Source: Pelagibacteraceae bacterium (GTDB lineage Bacteria > Pseudomonadota > Alphaproteobacteria > HIMB59 > GCA-002718135). From it: 64,000 nt of DNA. Location of the stretch: assembly GCA_002718135.1 (NCBI GenBank), contig PBDN01000002.1, forward strand, positions 98,995 to 162,994, in the 5' to 3' direction. The position numbers and the translations under genes are program-made. A model generated the notes under the pieces. The model did not search any database. It was not told the DNA's origin and worked only from the letters and a program-made list of their open reading frames with translations. Each line of letters opens with the position of its first letter. Within the stretch, counting starts at the first letter, position 1. Shown in pieces: positions 50,213 to 58,721 of the stretch.

Positions 50213-50686
50213 TTATATCTTTGTTGGATTAGGTGTGTCACCATATACCTTTTTGGGATCAAAAACCTTCTCTTTTTCTTCAAATTTTAAAATTACTTTT
50301 GCTTTGTTTGTGTCTACAGCTATGCTTCTATAAAAACAGGATCTATAGCCGACATGACAGCTAGCGCCACCTAAAACCTCTACTTTTAACCAAACAGAAT
50401 CTTGATCATCATCAATTCTAATTTCTCTTACTTTTTGAATTAAACCACTAGACTTTCCTTTATGCCACAATTTTTTTCTACTCCTTGAGTAATATACAGC
50501 TTCGCCAAGCTGAATAGTTTTTTTAAAAGATTCTTCGTTCATATATCCTAGCATCAAAACTTCACCTGAAGAATGATCAGTTGTTACAACAGGAATTAAT
50601 CCCTCTTCATTAAACTTAGGCGCCAATTCATTTGACTCTTCAATTTGTTCTATACTCTTTCTTTTCTCAAAATTTATTTCATTCAT
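50213..50686 (-). CDS. hisI: Phosphoribosyl-AMP cyclohydrolase
   Basis: Third step of histidine synthesis. The 157 residues contain GLIPVVTTDHSSGEVLMLGYMNEESF, YYSRSRKKLWHKGKSSG, DDDQDSVWLKVE with the metal-binding Asp residues, and GGASCHVGYRSCFYR with the metal Cys residues. The stand-alone HisI is about 25 kb from hisE and the rest of the histidine genes. A short Lys-rich C-terminus is added. It follows thrS by 1 nt. Confidence 0.95.
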   Translation of the reverse strand: MNEINFEKRKSIEQIEESNELAPKFNEEGLIPVVTTDHSSGEVLMLGYMNEESFKKTIQLGEAVYYSRSRKKLWHKGKSSGLIQKVREIRIDDDQDSVWLKVEVLGGASCHVGYRSCFYRSIAVDTNKAKVILKFEEKEKVFDPKKVYGDTPNPTKI

Positions 50687-50687
50687 A

Positions 50688-52628
50688 TTATTTTTTTATT
50701 TTTTCTTCAATTGGTGATAAGCTTTGTTTTTCTAACTTTTCTAAAAAGTTTTTAAAAGATTCTGTTTCAGTTTTGTTGCTTCCCAACTTTCTTACCGAAA
50801 CTGTTTCATTATCATTTTCTTTTTTACCAACAGCTAAAATTAAAGGTATTTTCATATTACTATGCTCCCTTATTTTATAACCAATTTTTTCATTTCTTAT
50901 ATCAAGCTCTACTCGAAAACCTTTTTTTACTAAGACATCGTTGATTTTTTTTGCATAATTATCAGTTTCTGAAGTTATCGTAGCAACAACAACCTGTGTT
51001 GGTGCAAGCCATAACGGCAAATAACCAGCATAATGTTCAATCAATATTCCTGCAAATCTCTCTAAAGAACCAAACAAAGCACGATGTAGCATTACTGGTA
51101 TTTTTTTCTGTCCATCTTCAGCTACATATGCCGCCCCTAATCTACCTGGAAGATTTAAATCTACCTGTAGGGTACCACATTGCCAGTCCCTTCCAATTGC
51201 ATCTCTTAATACAAATTCAAGTTTTGGACCATAAAACGCCCCTTCTCCTGGATTTAAACTATATTTTAGGCCAGTCGCTTCCATTGCTTCTTTTAAAGCA
51301 GTTTCTGCTTTATCCCAAATTGTGTCCTCTCCTACACGGTTCTCAGGACGATCAGAGAATTTAATAGTAACATCAGCAAATCCAAAATCTTTATAAATAC
51401 TTAGAATAAGATCACATACAGTTTTACTTTCTTCTGTTATTTGATCTTCAGTACAAAATATGTGTGCGTCATCTTGAGTAAATGCTCTCACTCTCATCAA
51501 ACCGTGTAATGCACCTGATGGTTCATAGCGATGAACCTTACCAAATTCAGACATTCGAATAGGTAAGTCCCTATAACTTTTTAAACCCTGTTTATAAATT
51601 TCAACTGCCCCTGGACAATTCATAGGCTTAATTGCAAATATTTTTTCCTCTTTTGCGTCAGTTGTAAACATATTTTCACCAAATTTATCCCAATGACCTG
51701 AAGTTTCCCACAGAGATTTATCAAGTAGATCAGGAGTGTTGGTTTCAAGATATCCTGCTCTATCTTGTCTAAGACGCATATAATTTATCAATGATTGAAA
51801 TAATGACCATCCTTTAGGATGCCAAAAAACTGCTCCAGGCGCTTCTTCTTGAAAATGAAATAAATCCATTTCCTTTCCTAATTTTCGGTGATCCCGTTTT
51901 TCTGCCTCTTCAATTTGTTGAAGGTATTGTGATAACTCTTTTTCACTTCTCCAAGCAGTTCCATAAATTCTTGTTAGCATTGCATTTTTTGAGTCACCTC
52001 TCCAATAAGCACCAGCTACTTTCATTAATTTAAAGGCTTTCCCCACATATTTTGTTGAAGGCATATGAGGTCCTTTGCACAAATCTAGCCATTTACCTTG
52101 TTTATAAATTGATAAAGTTTCATCTTTAGGCAAATCTCTAATTAATTCTGTTTTATATTTTTCACCTTTATTATTAAAAAAATCAATTGCTTCTTTTCTC
52201 GTCCACACCTCTCTAACAAAATTATCACCTTTATTAATAATTTCATGCATTTTTCTTTCTATTCTTTCTAAATCAGAAGTTGTGAAGGGAGTATCCCTAG
52301 CAAAGTCATAATAGAAACCATTTTCAATTGCTGGACCTATTGTAACTTGTGTATTAGGAAACAATGATTGTACAGCTTCTGCCATAACATGTGCACAGTC
52401 GTGCCTAATAATATTTAATGCTTCTTCATCATTTTTTTTAATTATTTGTATTTTAGAATCTGATTCAATTCTTGTAGAAAGATCTAAAATTTCATTATTT
52501 AATTTTATAGCAACAGATTCTTTTGATAGAGATTTTGAAATTGATTCAGCAATTTCAAAGCCACTAATTGCTTTTTTGAAATTTTTTGTATTGCCATCAG
52601 GAAATGTAATAGTAATTGTATCAGTCAT
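50688..52628 (-). CDS. thrS: Threonyl-tRNA synthetase
   Basis: Class II synthetase charging tRNA-Thr. 646 residues: an N-terminal TGS domain, an editing domain with HDCAHVMAEAVQSLFP, and the catalytic domain with zinc-binding MNCPGAVEIYK, motif 2 FGKVHRYEPSGALHGLMRVRAF and motif 3 HRALFGSLERFAGILIEHYAG, then the anticodon-binding domain. It is 9 nt downstream of cysS. Confidence 0.98.
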   Translation of the reverse strand: MTDTITITFPDGNTKNFKKAISGFEIAESISKSLSKESVAIKLNNEILDLSTRIESDSKIQIIKKNDEEALNIIRHDCAHVMAEAVQSLFPNTQVTIGPAIENGFYYDFARDTPFTTSDLERIERKMHEIINKGDNFVREVWTRKEAIDFFNNKGEKYKTELIRDLPKDETLSIYKQGKWLDLCKGPHMPSTKYVGKAFKLMKVAGAYWRGDSKNAMLTRIYGTAWRSEKELSQYLQQIEEAEKRDHRKLGKEMDLFHFQEEAPGAVFWHPKGWSLFQSLINYMRLRQDRAGYLETNTPDLLDKSLWETSGHWDKFGENMFTTDAKEEKIFAIKPMNCPGAVEIYKQGLKSYRDLPIRMSEFGKVHRYEPSGALHGLMRVRAFTQDDAHIFCTEDQITEESKTVCDLILSIYKDFGFADVTIKFSDRPENRVGEDTIWDKAETALKEAMEATGLKYSLNPGEGAFYGPKLEFVLRDAIGRDWQCGTLQVDLNLPGRLGAAYVAEDGQKKIPVMLHRALFGSLERFAGILIEHYAGYLPLWLAPTQVVVATITSETDNYAKKINDVLVKKGFRVELDIRNEKIGYKIREHSNMKIPLILAVGKKENDNETVSVRKLGSNKTETESFKNFLEKLEKQSLSPIEEKIKK

Positions 52629-52637
52629 AAATAATTA

Positions 52638-54029
52638 TTAGGAGCTTTTCCAAATTGTCCCATTTTTAGTATCTTCAATTTCAATTCCTTTTTCTTTAAG
52701 TTCATTACGAATATCATCAGCCAAAGCAAAATTTTTGTTGCCTCTAGCCTCATTGCGTTTTTTTATCAAGCTTTCTATAGTAGTTTCATCAAGATTTGGA
52801 GAATTTCCATAACCAAGCCATTTATCTGGGCTATCTTGAAGAATGCCGATTATTTTGCCAACTTCCAATAAATTATATTTTATTTTACTTCTAAGTTTTT
52901 TATCTGCACTGCTTATCTTATTACTTAAAATATTTAATTCAGCAATTACCTTTGGGGTATTTAAATCATCACATAAACCCTCAATAATTTTTTCTTCTAT
53001 TTGATGATTATCTTCATAAGCATCAATATTTTCTAGCTCTTTCAAATTGCGATATAATCTATCCAACATTATATTATTTTGTTTTATAATATTAACTGTC
53101 CAGTTTAAAGGTTGTCTGTAATGAGCTGAAATCAGCGTTAGTCTTAACACCTCTCCTTTAAATTCTTTAACTAAATTATTAACTAGTCGAATATTACCTA
53201 AAGACTTTGACATTTTTTCACCCTCAACATTTACAAATCCATTATGGACCCAGTATCTTGCAAAAGATTTTAAGTCATTCATTTTATTATGAGCCGCACA
53301 TGTTTGGGCTATTTCATTTTCATGATGAGGGAAAATTAAATCAGCACCACCGGAATGTATATCAAAGGGTAATCCCAATGTTTTTTCAGACATTGCTGAA
53401 CATTCTAAATGCCAACCCGGTCTGCCAAATCCCCAGGGGGATTTCCATCCAGGTTTATTAGATTGACTAGGTTTCCACAAAACAAAATCTGTAGGGTCTT
53501 TTTTATAAGGGGCAACCTCAACTCTACTTCCCACAATTTGTTCTTCTTTATTCCGACCAGAGAGAGATCCGTATTTTTTAAACTTGGGAACATGAAACAA
53601 TACATGCCCTTCTTTTTCATAAGCAAATTTTTTTTGAATTAATAACATTATTAGCTCTATCATTTCACTAATATGTTCTGTCGCTTTAGGTTGTAAGTTA
53701 GGTAAGTTGACTCCAAGTATAGACATGTCATCATTATAAATATTTGTAAATTTTGTTGTTAAATCTATAATTGGAATATTAGTTTCTTCAGACGCAGCAA
53801 TAATTTTATCATCTATGTCAGTTATGTTAGATACATAAGTTACTTTAGGATAAATAGTGCGAAGAAATCTAACTAAAAGATCATTAACAACAGCCATTCG
53901 TGCATTTCCAATATGTGCGTAATTGTATACAGTAGGACCACATGCATAAATTCGAACATTATTTTTATCTATAGGAATGAACTCTTCTGACTTATTACCT
54001 AATGAATTGTGAATCTTTAATATACTCAT
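52638..54029 (-). CDS. cysS: Cysteinyl-tRNA synthetase
   Basis: Class I synthetase charging tRNA-Cys. 463 residues with CGPTVYNYAHIGNAR (HIGH-like HIGN and zinc Cys), YVSNITDIDDKI, GRPGWHLECSAMS with catalytic site Trp/Cys, the zinc His in DIHSGGADLIFPHHENE and KMSKSLGN. It lies between an unnamed conserved protein and thrS on the minus strand. Confidence 0.98.
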   Translation of the reverse strand: MSILKIHNSLGNKSEEFIPIDKNNVRIYACGPTVYNYAHIGNARMAVVNDLLVRFLRTIYPKVTYVSNITDIDDKIIAASEETNIPIIDLTTKFTNIYNDDMSILGVNLPNLQPKATEHISEMIELIMLLIQKKFAYEKEGHVLFHVPKFKKYGSLSGRNKEEQIVGSRVEVAPYKKDPTDFVLWKPSQSNKPGWKSPWGFGRPGWHLECSAMSEKTLGLPFDIHSGGADLIFPHHENEIAQTCAAHNKMNDLKSFARYWVHNGFVNVEGEKMSKSLGNIRLVNNLVKEFKGEVLRLTLISAHYRQPLNWTVNIIKQNNIMLDRLYRNLKELENIDAYEDNHQIEEKIIEGLCDDLNTPKVIAELNILSNKISSADKKLRSKIKYNLLEVGKIIGILQDSPDKWLGYGNSPNLDETTIESLIKKRNEARGNKNFALADDIRNELKEKGIEIEDTKNGTIWKSS

Positions 54030-54079
54030 AATTATTAAAATACCTTATATTATTGAAAAGGGGGTTTTGAAATTTAAAA

Positions 54080-54523
54080 TTAAAAAAAAGGATTATATGC
54101 CCATTGAAGTAAGGCTTGTCTTTGCTTTTTTCTACAACTATAAAATTTTTTTGGACAATTTTTTTTGATTCCTCCAATATGTCTGGGACCAAATGCTTTC
54201 CATCTTGAAATTTGAATTTTATCAATTTCTGGGATCCTTCTTCCAAGTGTAAAACGACAATACCATTGGAACCAACCCCGTGGATCTTCTTCCATAATCC
54301 ATCCATTTTTTTTCCATTCTTTCAAACTTAAACCAGCTCTAATTTGGAAATAATTTAAATTAGTGTCAAAAGTTTTACTTAATTTGGCCTTAATAAACCA
54401 TGATCTAGGATACTCATCAATGGTATTTCCTAGATAAGAGCCACCAAAAACACCGTACTCAAGCATTTTTTTTGGAGTTAGGTCAGGTTTAAAGTCTTTA
54501 TAGAAAGCAACCTTTTTATCCAC
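54080..54523 (-). CDS. Conserved protein of unknown function (DPRGWFQWYCR motif)
   Basis: 147 residues, no signal or membrane helix, very rich in aromatic residues. Conserved-looking blocks: DLTPKKMLEYGVFGGSYLG near 14-32, YPRSWFIKAKLS, NYFQIRAGLSLKEWKKNGWI, then DPRGWFQWYCRFTLGRR and ISRWKAFGPRHIGG. I recall similar unnamed proteins in many bacteria and some algae, but no function is known to me. It begins 5 nt after rpoH, so it is co-transcribed with the heat-shock sigma factor and cysS. The Arg/Trp-rich motif suggests nucleic-acid or nucleotide binding, but that is a guess. Confidence 0.7.
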   Translation of the reverse strand: MDKKVAFYKDFKPDLTPKKMLEYGVFGGSYLGNTIDEYPRSWFIKAKLSKTFDTNLNYFQIRAGLSLKEWKKNGWIMEEDPRGWFQWYCRFTLGRRIPEIDKIQISRWKAFGPRHIGGIKKNCPKKFYSCRKKQRQALLQWAYNPFF

Positions 54524-54528
54524 TTTAA

Positions 54529-55356
54529 TCAGTTAATAAAAAAATCTTTTGTTTGATTAGATATTTGCAAAATATTTTTTTTTAGTTTTTGTAAAGTCAT
54601 AACTTCAATTTGTCTTACTCTTTCTTTACTTATTTTTAATTTTTTACCTATATGATCTAATGTTGTTGGGGAGTCAGTAAATTTCCTAGAATTAATTATA
54701 TATTGTTCTCTTTCATCTAAATTATTAATTGCATGCGAAATCCATTTTTTTTTAAGTTTACCATCATTATTTTTTTGTACAATATTATGCTGAGTATCTG
54801 ATTCATCTTTTAAAAGATCTATTAATTCAACAGTACTTTCATTTTCTTTAATAGTTTGATTTAATGATTGATCTCCCATTTTTAGTCTAGAATCTAAATG
54901 CTCAATATCTAGAGGTTTCATATTTAACATTTTAGATATTTTTTCTACATCATTAATATTCATCGTTTTTAAACTATCAAAATTAATCATTTTTTTTATT
55001 TTATTAAAACTAAAAAATAAAATTTTTTGAGAAGCTGTTGATCCATTTTTTACTATTGACCAGTTTTTTATAATATAATCTTGTATCATAGCTCTTATCC
55101 ACCACCGTGAATAAGTTGATAGTCTAAACCCCTTTGAAGTGTCAAACTTTTCTATTGCATACATTAGACCCATAGTTCCCTCTTGTACTAGGTCTTCATT
55201 AGGTAGACCATAACTAGAAAATTTTTTGCACAAAGAGACAACTAGTTTTTTATAAGCATCTAATAGTTTTACAAGAGACTTATTATCTTTTGTATTTTGC
55301 CAACTACTTATTAGTTTGTATTCCTCTTCTTTATTTAAAAGTTTTTGTTTTTTCAT
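54529..55356 (-). CDS. rpoH: RNA polymerase sigma-32 family factor (RpoH)
   Basis: 275 residues with sigma regions 2 to 4: EDLVQEGTMGLMYAIEKFDTSKGFRLSTYSRWWIRAMIQDYIIKNWS (region 2), the RpoH-box stretch QKILFFSFN at 110-118, and region 4 GKKLKISKERVRQIEVMTLQKLKK. The NWSIVKNGSTASQK-type sequence is specific to RpoH. It directs heat-shock or oxidative-stress genes; matching promoters are seen upstream of dnaK and hslV. It is divergent from the proteorhodopsin gene with a 255-bp gap that holds both promoters and no other gene I can see. Confidence 0.93.
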   Translation of the reverse strand: MKKQKLLNKEEEYKLISSWQNTKDNKSLVKLLDAYKKLVVSLCKKFSSYGLPNEDLVQEGTMGLMYAIEKFDTSKGFRLSTYSRWWIRAMIQDYIIKNWSIVKNGSTASQKILFFSFNKIKKMINFDSLKTMNINDVEKISKMLNMKPLDIEHLDSRLKMGDQSLNQTIKENESTVELIDLLKDESDTQHNIVQKNNDGKLKKKWISHAINNLDEREQYIINSRKFTDSPTTLDHIGKKLKISKERVRQIEVMTLQKLKKNILQISNQTKDFFIN

Positions 55357-55611
55357 AAGTTCGTGTTTATTTCTTTTTTTATAAATTAAATTTTAAATCA
55401 ATGATAAAGTAAGCATTAAATTTTTTTATTCAATAAAGGTGATATTAATTAAATGTATAAGCTGTATTATATAATTAAAAACTAATAAAATTTATTGATA
55501 TATATTATAATTAAAATTTGATGATATATTTTGTCGCACTAGTATTAATTTATAAAAAATTTACTTGAAAATATCCAGATTGATATAGTTAACATATGTA
55601 GGAATCTATTT

Positions 55612-56322
55612 ATGACATATTATTATTTGCAATCAACAGATTATGTTGGCATCTCATTTTGGATAGTATCAGTCGCAATGTTTGCTGCTACTGTATTTTT
55701 TTTATATGAAGGCATGAATGTAAAATCATCCTGGAGAGTTTCAATGCTTGTTGTAGGATTAGTAACTCTAATAGCAACTGTCCATTATTACTACATGAGA
55801 GAGTTGTGGGTAAACACTGGAGAATCCCCTATAGTTTATCGATATATTGACTGGCTTCTAACTGTTCCTTTGCAAATGATAGAATTTTATTTAATATTGG
55901 TAGCGGCAGGTTTAGCTGTTTCTTCAAATGTTTTTTGGAGACTTTTAATAGGTACACTAGTTATGCTTCTTGGAGGATATGCAGGAGAAAACGGATGGAT
56001 ATCTCCAACTCTAGGATTTGTAATAGGAATGGCTGGCTGGATATTTATAGTTTTTGAAATTTTTAGAGGTGAATCTAGTGTAATTGCTACAAAAAATGAT
56101 TCAATTAAATATGCCTTTCGCGCAATGGGTCTAATTGTTGTTATAGGATGGTCAATTTATCCTATAGGATATATATTTGGCCTGTTAACACCAATGATTG
56201 GTTTGGGAACTGTTAATATTAATTTTCTAAACATTACATATAACTTAGCAGATTTTATTAATAAGATATTATTTGGGTTAATTATATGGAATGCAGCTAT
56301 TAAAGATTCAAAATCTAGTTAA
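55612..56322 (+). CDS. Proteorhodopsin (predicted blue-absorbing light-driven proton pump)
   Basis: A seven-helix retinal protein of 236 residues. Residues matching the well-studied proteorhodopsin: His58 (His75), proton acceptor Asp80 (Asp97) in YRYIDWLLTVP, tuning residue Gln88 (position 105), proton donor Glu91 (Glu108) and Schiff-base Lys218 (Lys231) in ADFINK. The DTE-type set means outward proton pumping, and Gln at 105 means blue absorption, typical of open-ocean or deeper water. No signal peptide is visible. Retinal biosynthesis genes are not in this window. A broken SDR gene follows after 13 nt, and rpoH lies divergently upstream. Confidence 0.97.
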   Translation: MTYYYLQSTDYVGISFWIVSVAMFAATVFFLYEGMNVKSSWRVSMLVVGLVTLIATVHYYYMRELWVNTGESPIVYRYIDWLLTVPLQMIEFYLILVAAGLAVSSNVFWRLLIGTLVMLLGGYAGENGWISPTLGFVIGMAGWIFIVFEIFRGESSVIATKNDSIKYAFRAMGLIVVIGWSIYPIGYIFGLLTPMIGLGTVNINFLNITYNLADFINKILFGLIIWNAAIKDSKSS

Positions 56323-56335
56323 GTTAAAAAATTAT

Positions 56336-57062
56336 ATGTCCAAAAAAAAAAATTGTTATCGTTGGAGGCTCTGGATCTATTGGCTCAACTATAGCTAGAG
56401 AATTTGTAAATAATCAGTTTGAACCACATTTAATCGGAAGAAACTTTTCCGCTTTAAAGAATGTATCAGAGGAGTTAAATTGTTCTTATGAAGTAGCTGA
56501 TGTTACAAAAACCGATGATTTAATAAAAGCAATTGGCAAATGTGGAGAAAATATTTTTGGATTAGCATACTGCGCAGGATCAATTGATCTAAAACCCTTA
56601 TCTCTTGCTCATGAAAATGATTATATTGAAAGTTTTAAGGTAAATACACTAGGTGCAATTTCAGCCATCAAGGCAACTAAAGATATTTTAAAAAAAAATA
56701 AGGGCTCAATACTATTGTTTTCTTCAATAGCTGTAAAAAATGGATTTATGAATCATTCTATAATATCAACCTCTAAAGGAGGAATTGAGGCCTTAACAGT
56801 TTCATTAGCAGCTGAACTTGCCCCAGATATAAGAGTTAATTGTATTGCCCCCAGTTTAACAGAATCAGGTATGACTAAAGCAATTACTTCAAATCAAAAT
56901 ATAAAGAAGGCTATTGAATTATTACATCCTATACCTAGAATTGGACAACCAAGTGACCATAGTAAACTAGCGGCTTATTTATTAAGTGATGCAAACGCCT
57001 GGATTACTGGTCAAATATTCAACATTGATGGAGGTAGATCTACCCTAAGGCGTAAAGGATAA
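56336..57062 (+). pseudogene. Short-chain dehydrogenase/reductase with a one-base frameshift in an A11 run
   Basis: From ATG at 56336 the reading is MS then an 11-A run (56342-56352) and soon hits a stop. If one A is removed, the frame reads MSKKKIVIVGGSGSIG and runs to TAA at 57062, giving 241 residues with the NAD(P)-binding GGSGSIG loop, LAYCAGS, SILLFSS and APSLTESGM. In the longer frame there is no ATG, GTG or TTG before 56715. The catalytic YxxxK reads IxxxK, so the active-site Tyr is Ile. The gene could be a real pseudogene, a sequencing error, or one rescued by polymerase slippage on the A tract. It lies 13 nt downstream of the proteorhodopsin gene. Confidence 0.75.
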
Positions 57063-57064
57063 CC

Positions 57065-57487
57065 TTAATAATTAAGTTCTATATAGACCGGTTCTCCATG
57101 TATTAAATTAATTGCCGCTTTTGAAAATTTCGGAGGACCCTTTGGCCGATAATTATTACTAAATGCAAAGCCTTCTTTAGGACGCCAAAATAATCCAGTC
57201 TTAAGCTTCCCATCAGAATCTTCATCGTGATAAGCCACAATTGCTATTTTTCCCTCATGTATTTTACTTAAAGGAACAACAACTTTACCTTTGTTAACCC
57301 TTTTTCTTACACTTTCTATTGCAAGATCTTCATTTAAAAAACTTTCTTTTGAGTCATATATTTTAACGTCTATAAATCCATCTCCATGCTCAACATTGGG
57401 AAAAATTATAGTTCCATGACTATATGCGCTAAATGAAACTATGAAAGATATGCAAAAACAGAATATTTTAGAAATAGTACTTTTCAT
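57065..57487 (-). CDS. DUF2141 family exported protein
   Basis: 140 residues with a cleavable signal peptide of about 22 residues (FIVSFSAYSHG). The mature part has YHDEDSDGKLKTGLFWRPKEGFAFSNNYRPKGPPKFSKAAI, the DUF2141 signature with a possible Ca-binding D-x-D-x-D loop. Function unknown. Tail-to-tail with the SDR gene and head-to-head with pabB, 28 bp apart. Confidence 0.85.
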   Translation of the reverse strand: MKSTISKIFCFCISFIVSFSAYSHGTIIFPNVEHGDGFIDVKIYDSKESFLNEDLAIESVRKRVNKGKVVVPLSKIHEGKIAIVAYHDEDSDGKLKTGLFWRPKEGFAFSNNYRPKGPPKFSKAAINLIHGEPVYIELNY

Positions 57488-57515
57488 TTAAGTAACCTAA
57501 ATATAATAGAATCAA

Positions 57516-58721
57516 GTGCTGAACAATAACGAATATCTAAATAAGCTCTATCAATCAGAGCAACCCCTTATTATATATAAAACTGCTAATGGATTTGATG
57601 TTTATACAGATTTTTCAAAAAAATATTTGATAAACAAGAGAAATATAAAAAATTTTTTAAATATCCAGACAAAAAAGAAACAATCACAATTAGATAGCCT
57701 TAACTGCTATATTGGATTTTTTGGATACAAAGTTCTTTGTGAGAATATCGGTATAAAGTTTCCTAAACAAAAAACTAACAGTTTTTATGATGGTATTTTT
57801 TATAAACCTTCAACTAAGGTAAGTATAAGAAAAAATATTTATATTCAAAGTATCAAAAAAAATTTTAAAGAAATAAAAATTAATAAAAAAAAATATTCAT
57901 TGTTAAATAATAAATTTGATCTCAATTTATCCTTAAAACAGTATAGTAAACTTTTTGATGATTTTTCTAAAAATATTCAACAAGGTAAAACTTATCAAAT
58001 TAAAATTGCCCAAACCTATTCAAAAAAAGGAAAAGTAAATGCAGTGGAGCTTTTTTGGAAATTAATGCAAATGAATGAGTCACCAGAAAGTTTTTTAATT
58101 AGAGATAAAAATTACAGCATAATTAGTTGTTCACCAGAGACACTGATTATAAAAAAGAAAAATTTAATAAAAACAAAGCCTATTGCAGGAACGCTGAGAA
58201 AAACAAAAAGTTTAAATACAAATAAAGCATTATCTTTTTTTAGAAACAACGAAAAAGAAACAAAAGAACACAATATGATTGTTGATATGGAGCGAAATGA
58301 TCTATCAAAAATTTGTAAAACTGGATCTGTAAAATTAGAAAAATTAAAAAAAGTTGAAGAATACAGAGATCTATTTCATTATGTTACCACCATAAAAGGC
58401 CTGATAAAAAAAAATATTACTAATCATGAAATCATATCATCATTAATGCCTGGAGGCTCAGTAATTGGGTGTCCAAAAATTAGCACTATTCAACTTCTTA
58501 ATAGTAAAGAAAAAAATGATAGAAACATTTATACAGGAAGTTTTGGTGTAATACATGCGAACGGTGACATGCGTTTTAATATAATGATAAGAACACTTTT
58601 GAATTTTAAAAATAATATAAATTTATCTGTTGCTAGTGGAGTTATTTTGGGTAGCACTGCTAAAAAAGAGTATAATGAAAATTATATAAAGGCAAAATCA
58701 CTATTGGAGTTATTTCGCTGA
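57516..58721 (+). CDS. pabB: Aminodeoxychorismate synthase component I (PabB-like)
   Basis: Chorismate-binding enzyme of 401 residues that makes 4-amino-4-deoxychorismate for folate. FSKNIQQGKTYQIKIAQTY, ISCSPETLI, MIVDMERNDLSKIC and MPGGSVIGCPKISTIQLL are family motifs. Unlike E. coli PabB with PIKGT, it has PIAGT at 222-226, the anthranilate-synthase version with Ala for the nucleophilic Lys. The length (short N-terminus) and the pabA-pabC-folP-folB-folK context still favour a folate role. Start is GTG at 57516. First gene of the operon; stop overlaps the next ATG. Confidence 0.8.
   Translation: MLNNNEYLNKLYQSEQPLIIYKTANGFDVYTDFSKKYLINKRNIKNFLNIQTKKKQSQLDSLNCYIGFFGYKVLCENIGIKFPKQKTNSFYDGIFYKPSTKVSIRKNIYIQSIKKNFKEIKINKKKYSLLNNKFDLNLSLKQYSKLFDDFSKNIQQGKTYQIKIAQTYSKKGKVNAVELFWKLMQMNESPESFLIRDKNYSIISCSPETLIIKKKNLIKTKPIAGTLRKTKSLNTNKALSFFRNNEKETKEHNMIVDMERNDLSKICKTGSVKLEKLKKVEEYRDLFHYVTTIKGLIKKNITNHEIISSLMPGGSVIGCPKISTIQLLNSKEKNDRNIYTGSFGVIHANGDMRFNIMIRTLLNFKNNINLSVASGVILGSTAKKEYNENYIKAKSLLELFR

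Noticed and set aside
53995..54306. Minus-strand open frame over the cysS start and the unnamed conserved gene
   Set aside because: It is an out-of-frame shadow of the DPRGWFQWYCR gene, whose conserved blocks are in the other frame.
55357..57062. Retinal or carotenoid biosynthesis genes beside proteorhodopsin
   Set aside because: None of the flanking genes resembles crtE, crtB, crtI, crtY or blh; the retinal source must be elsewhere or external.
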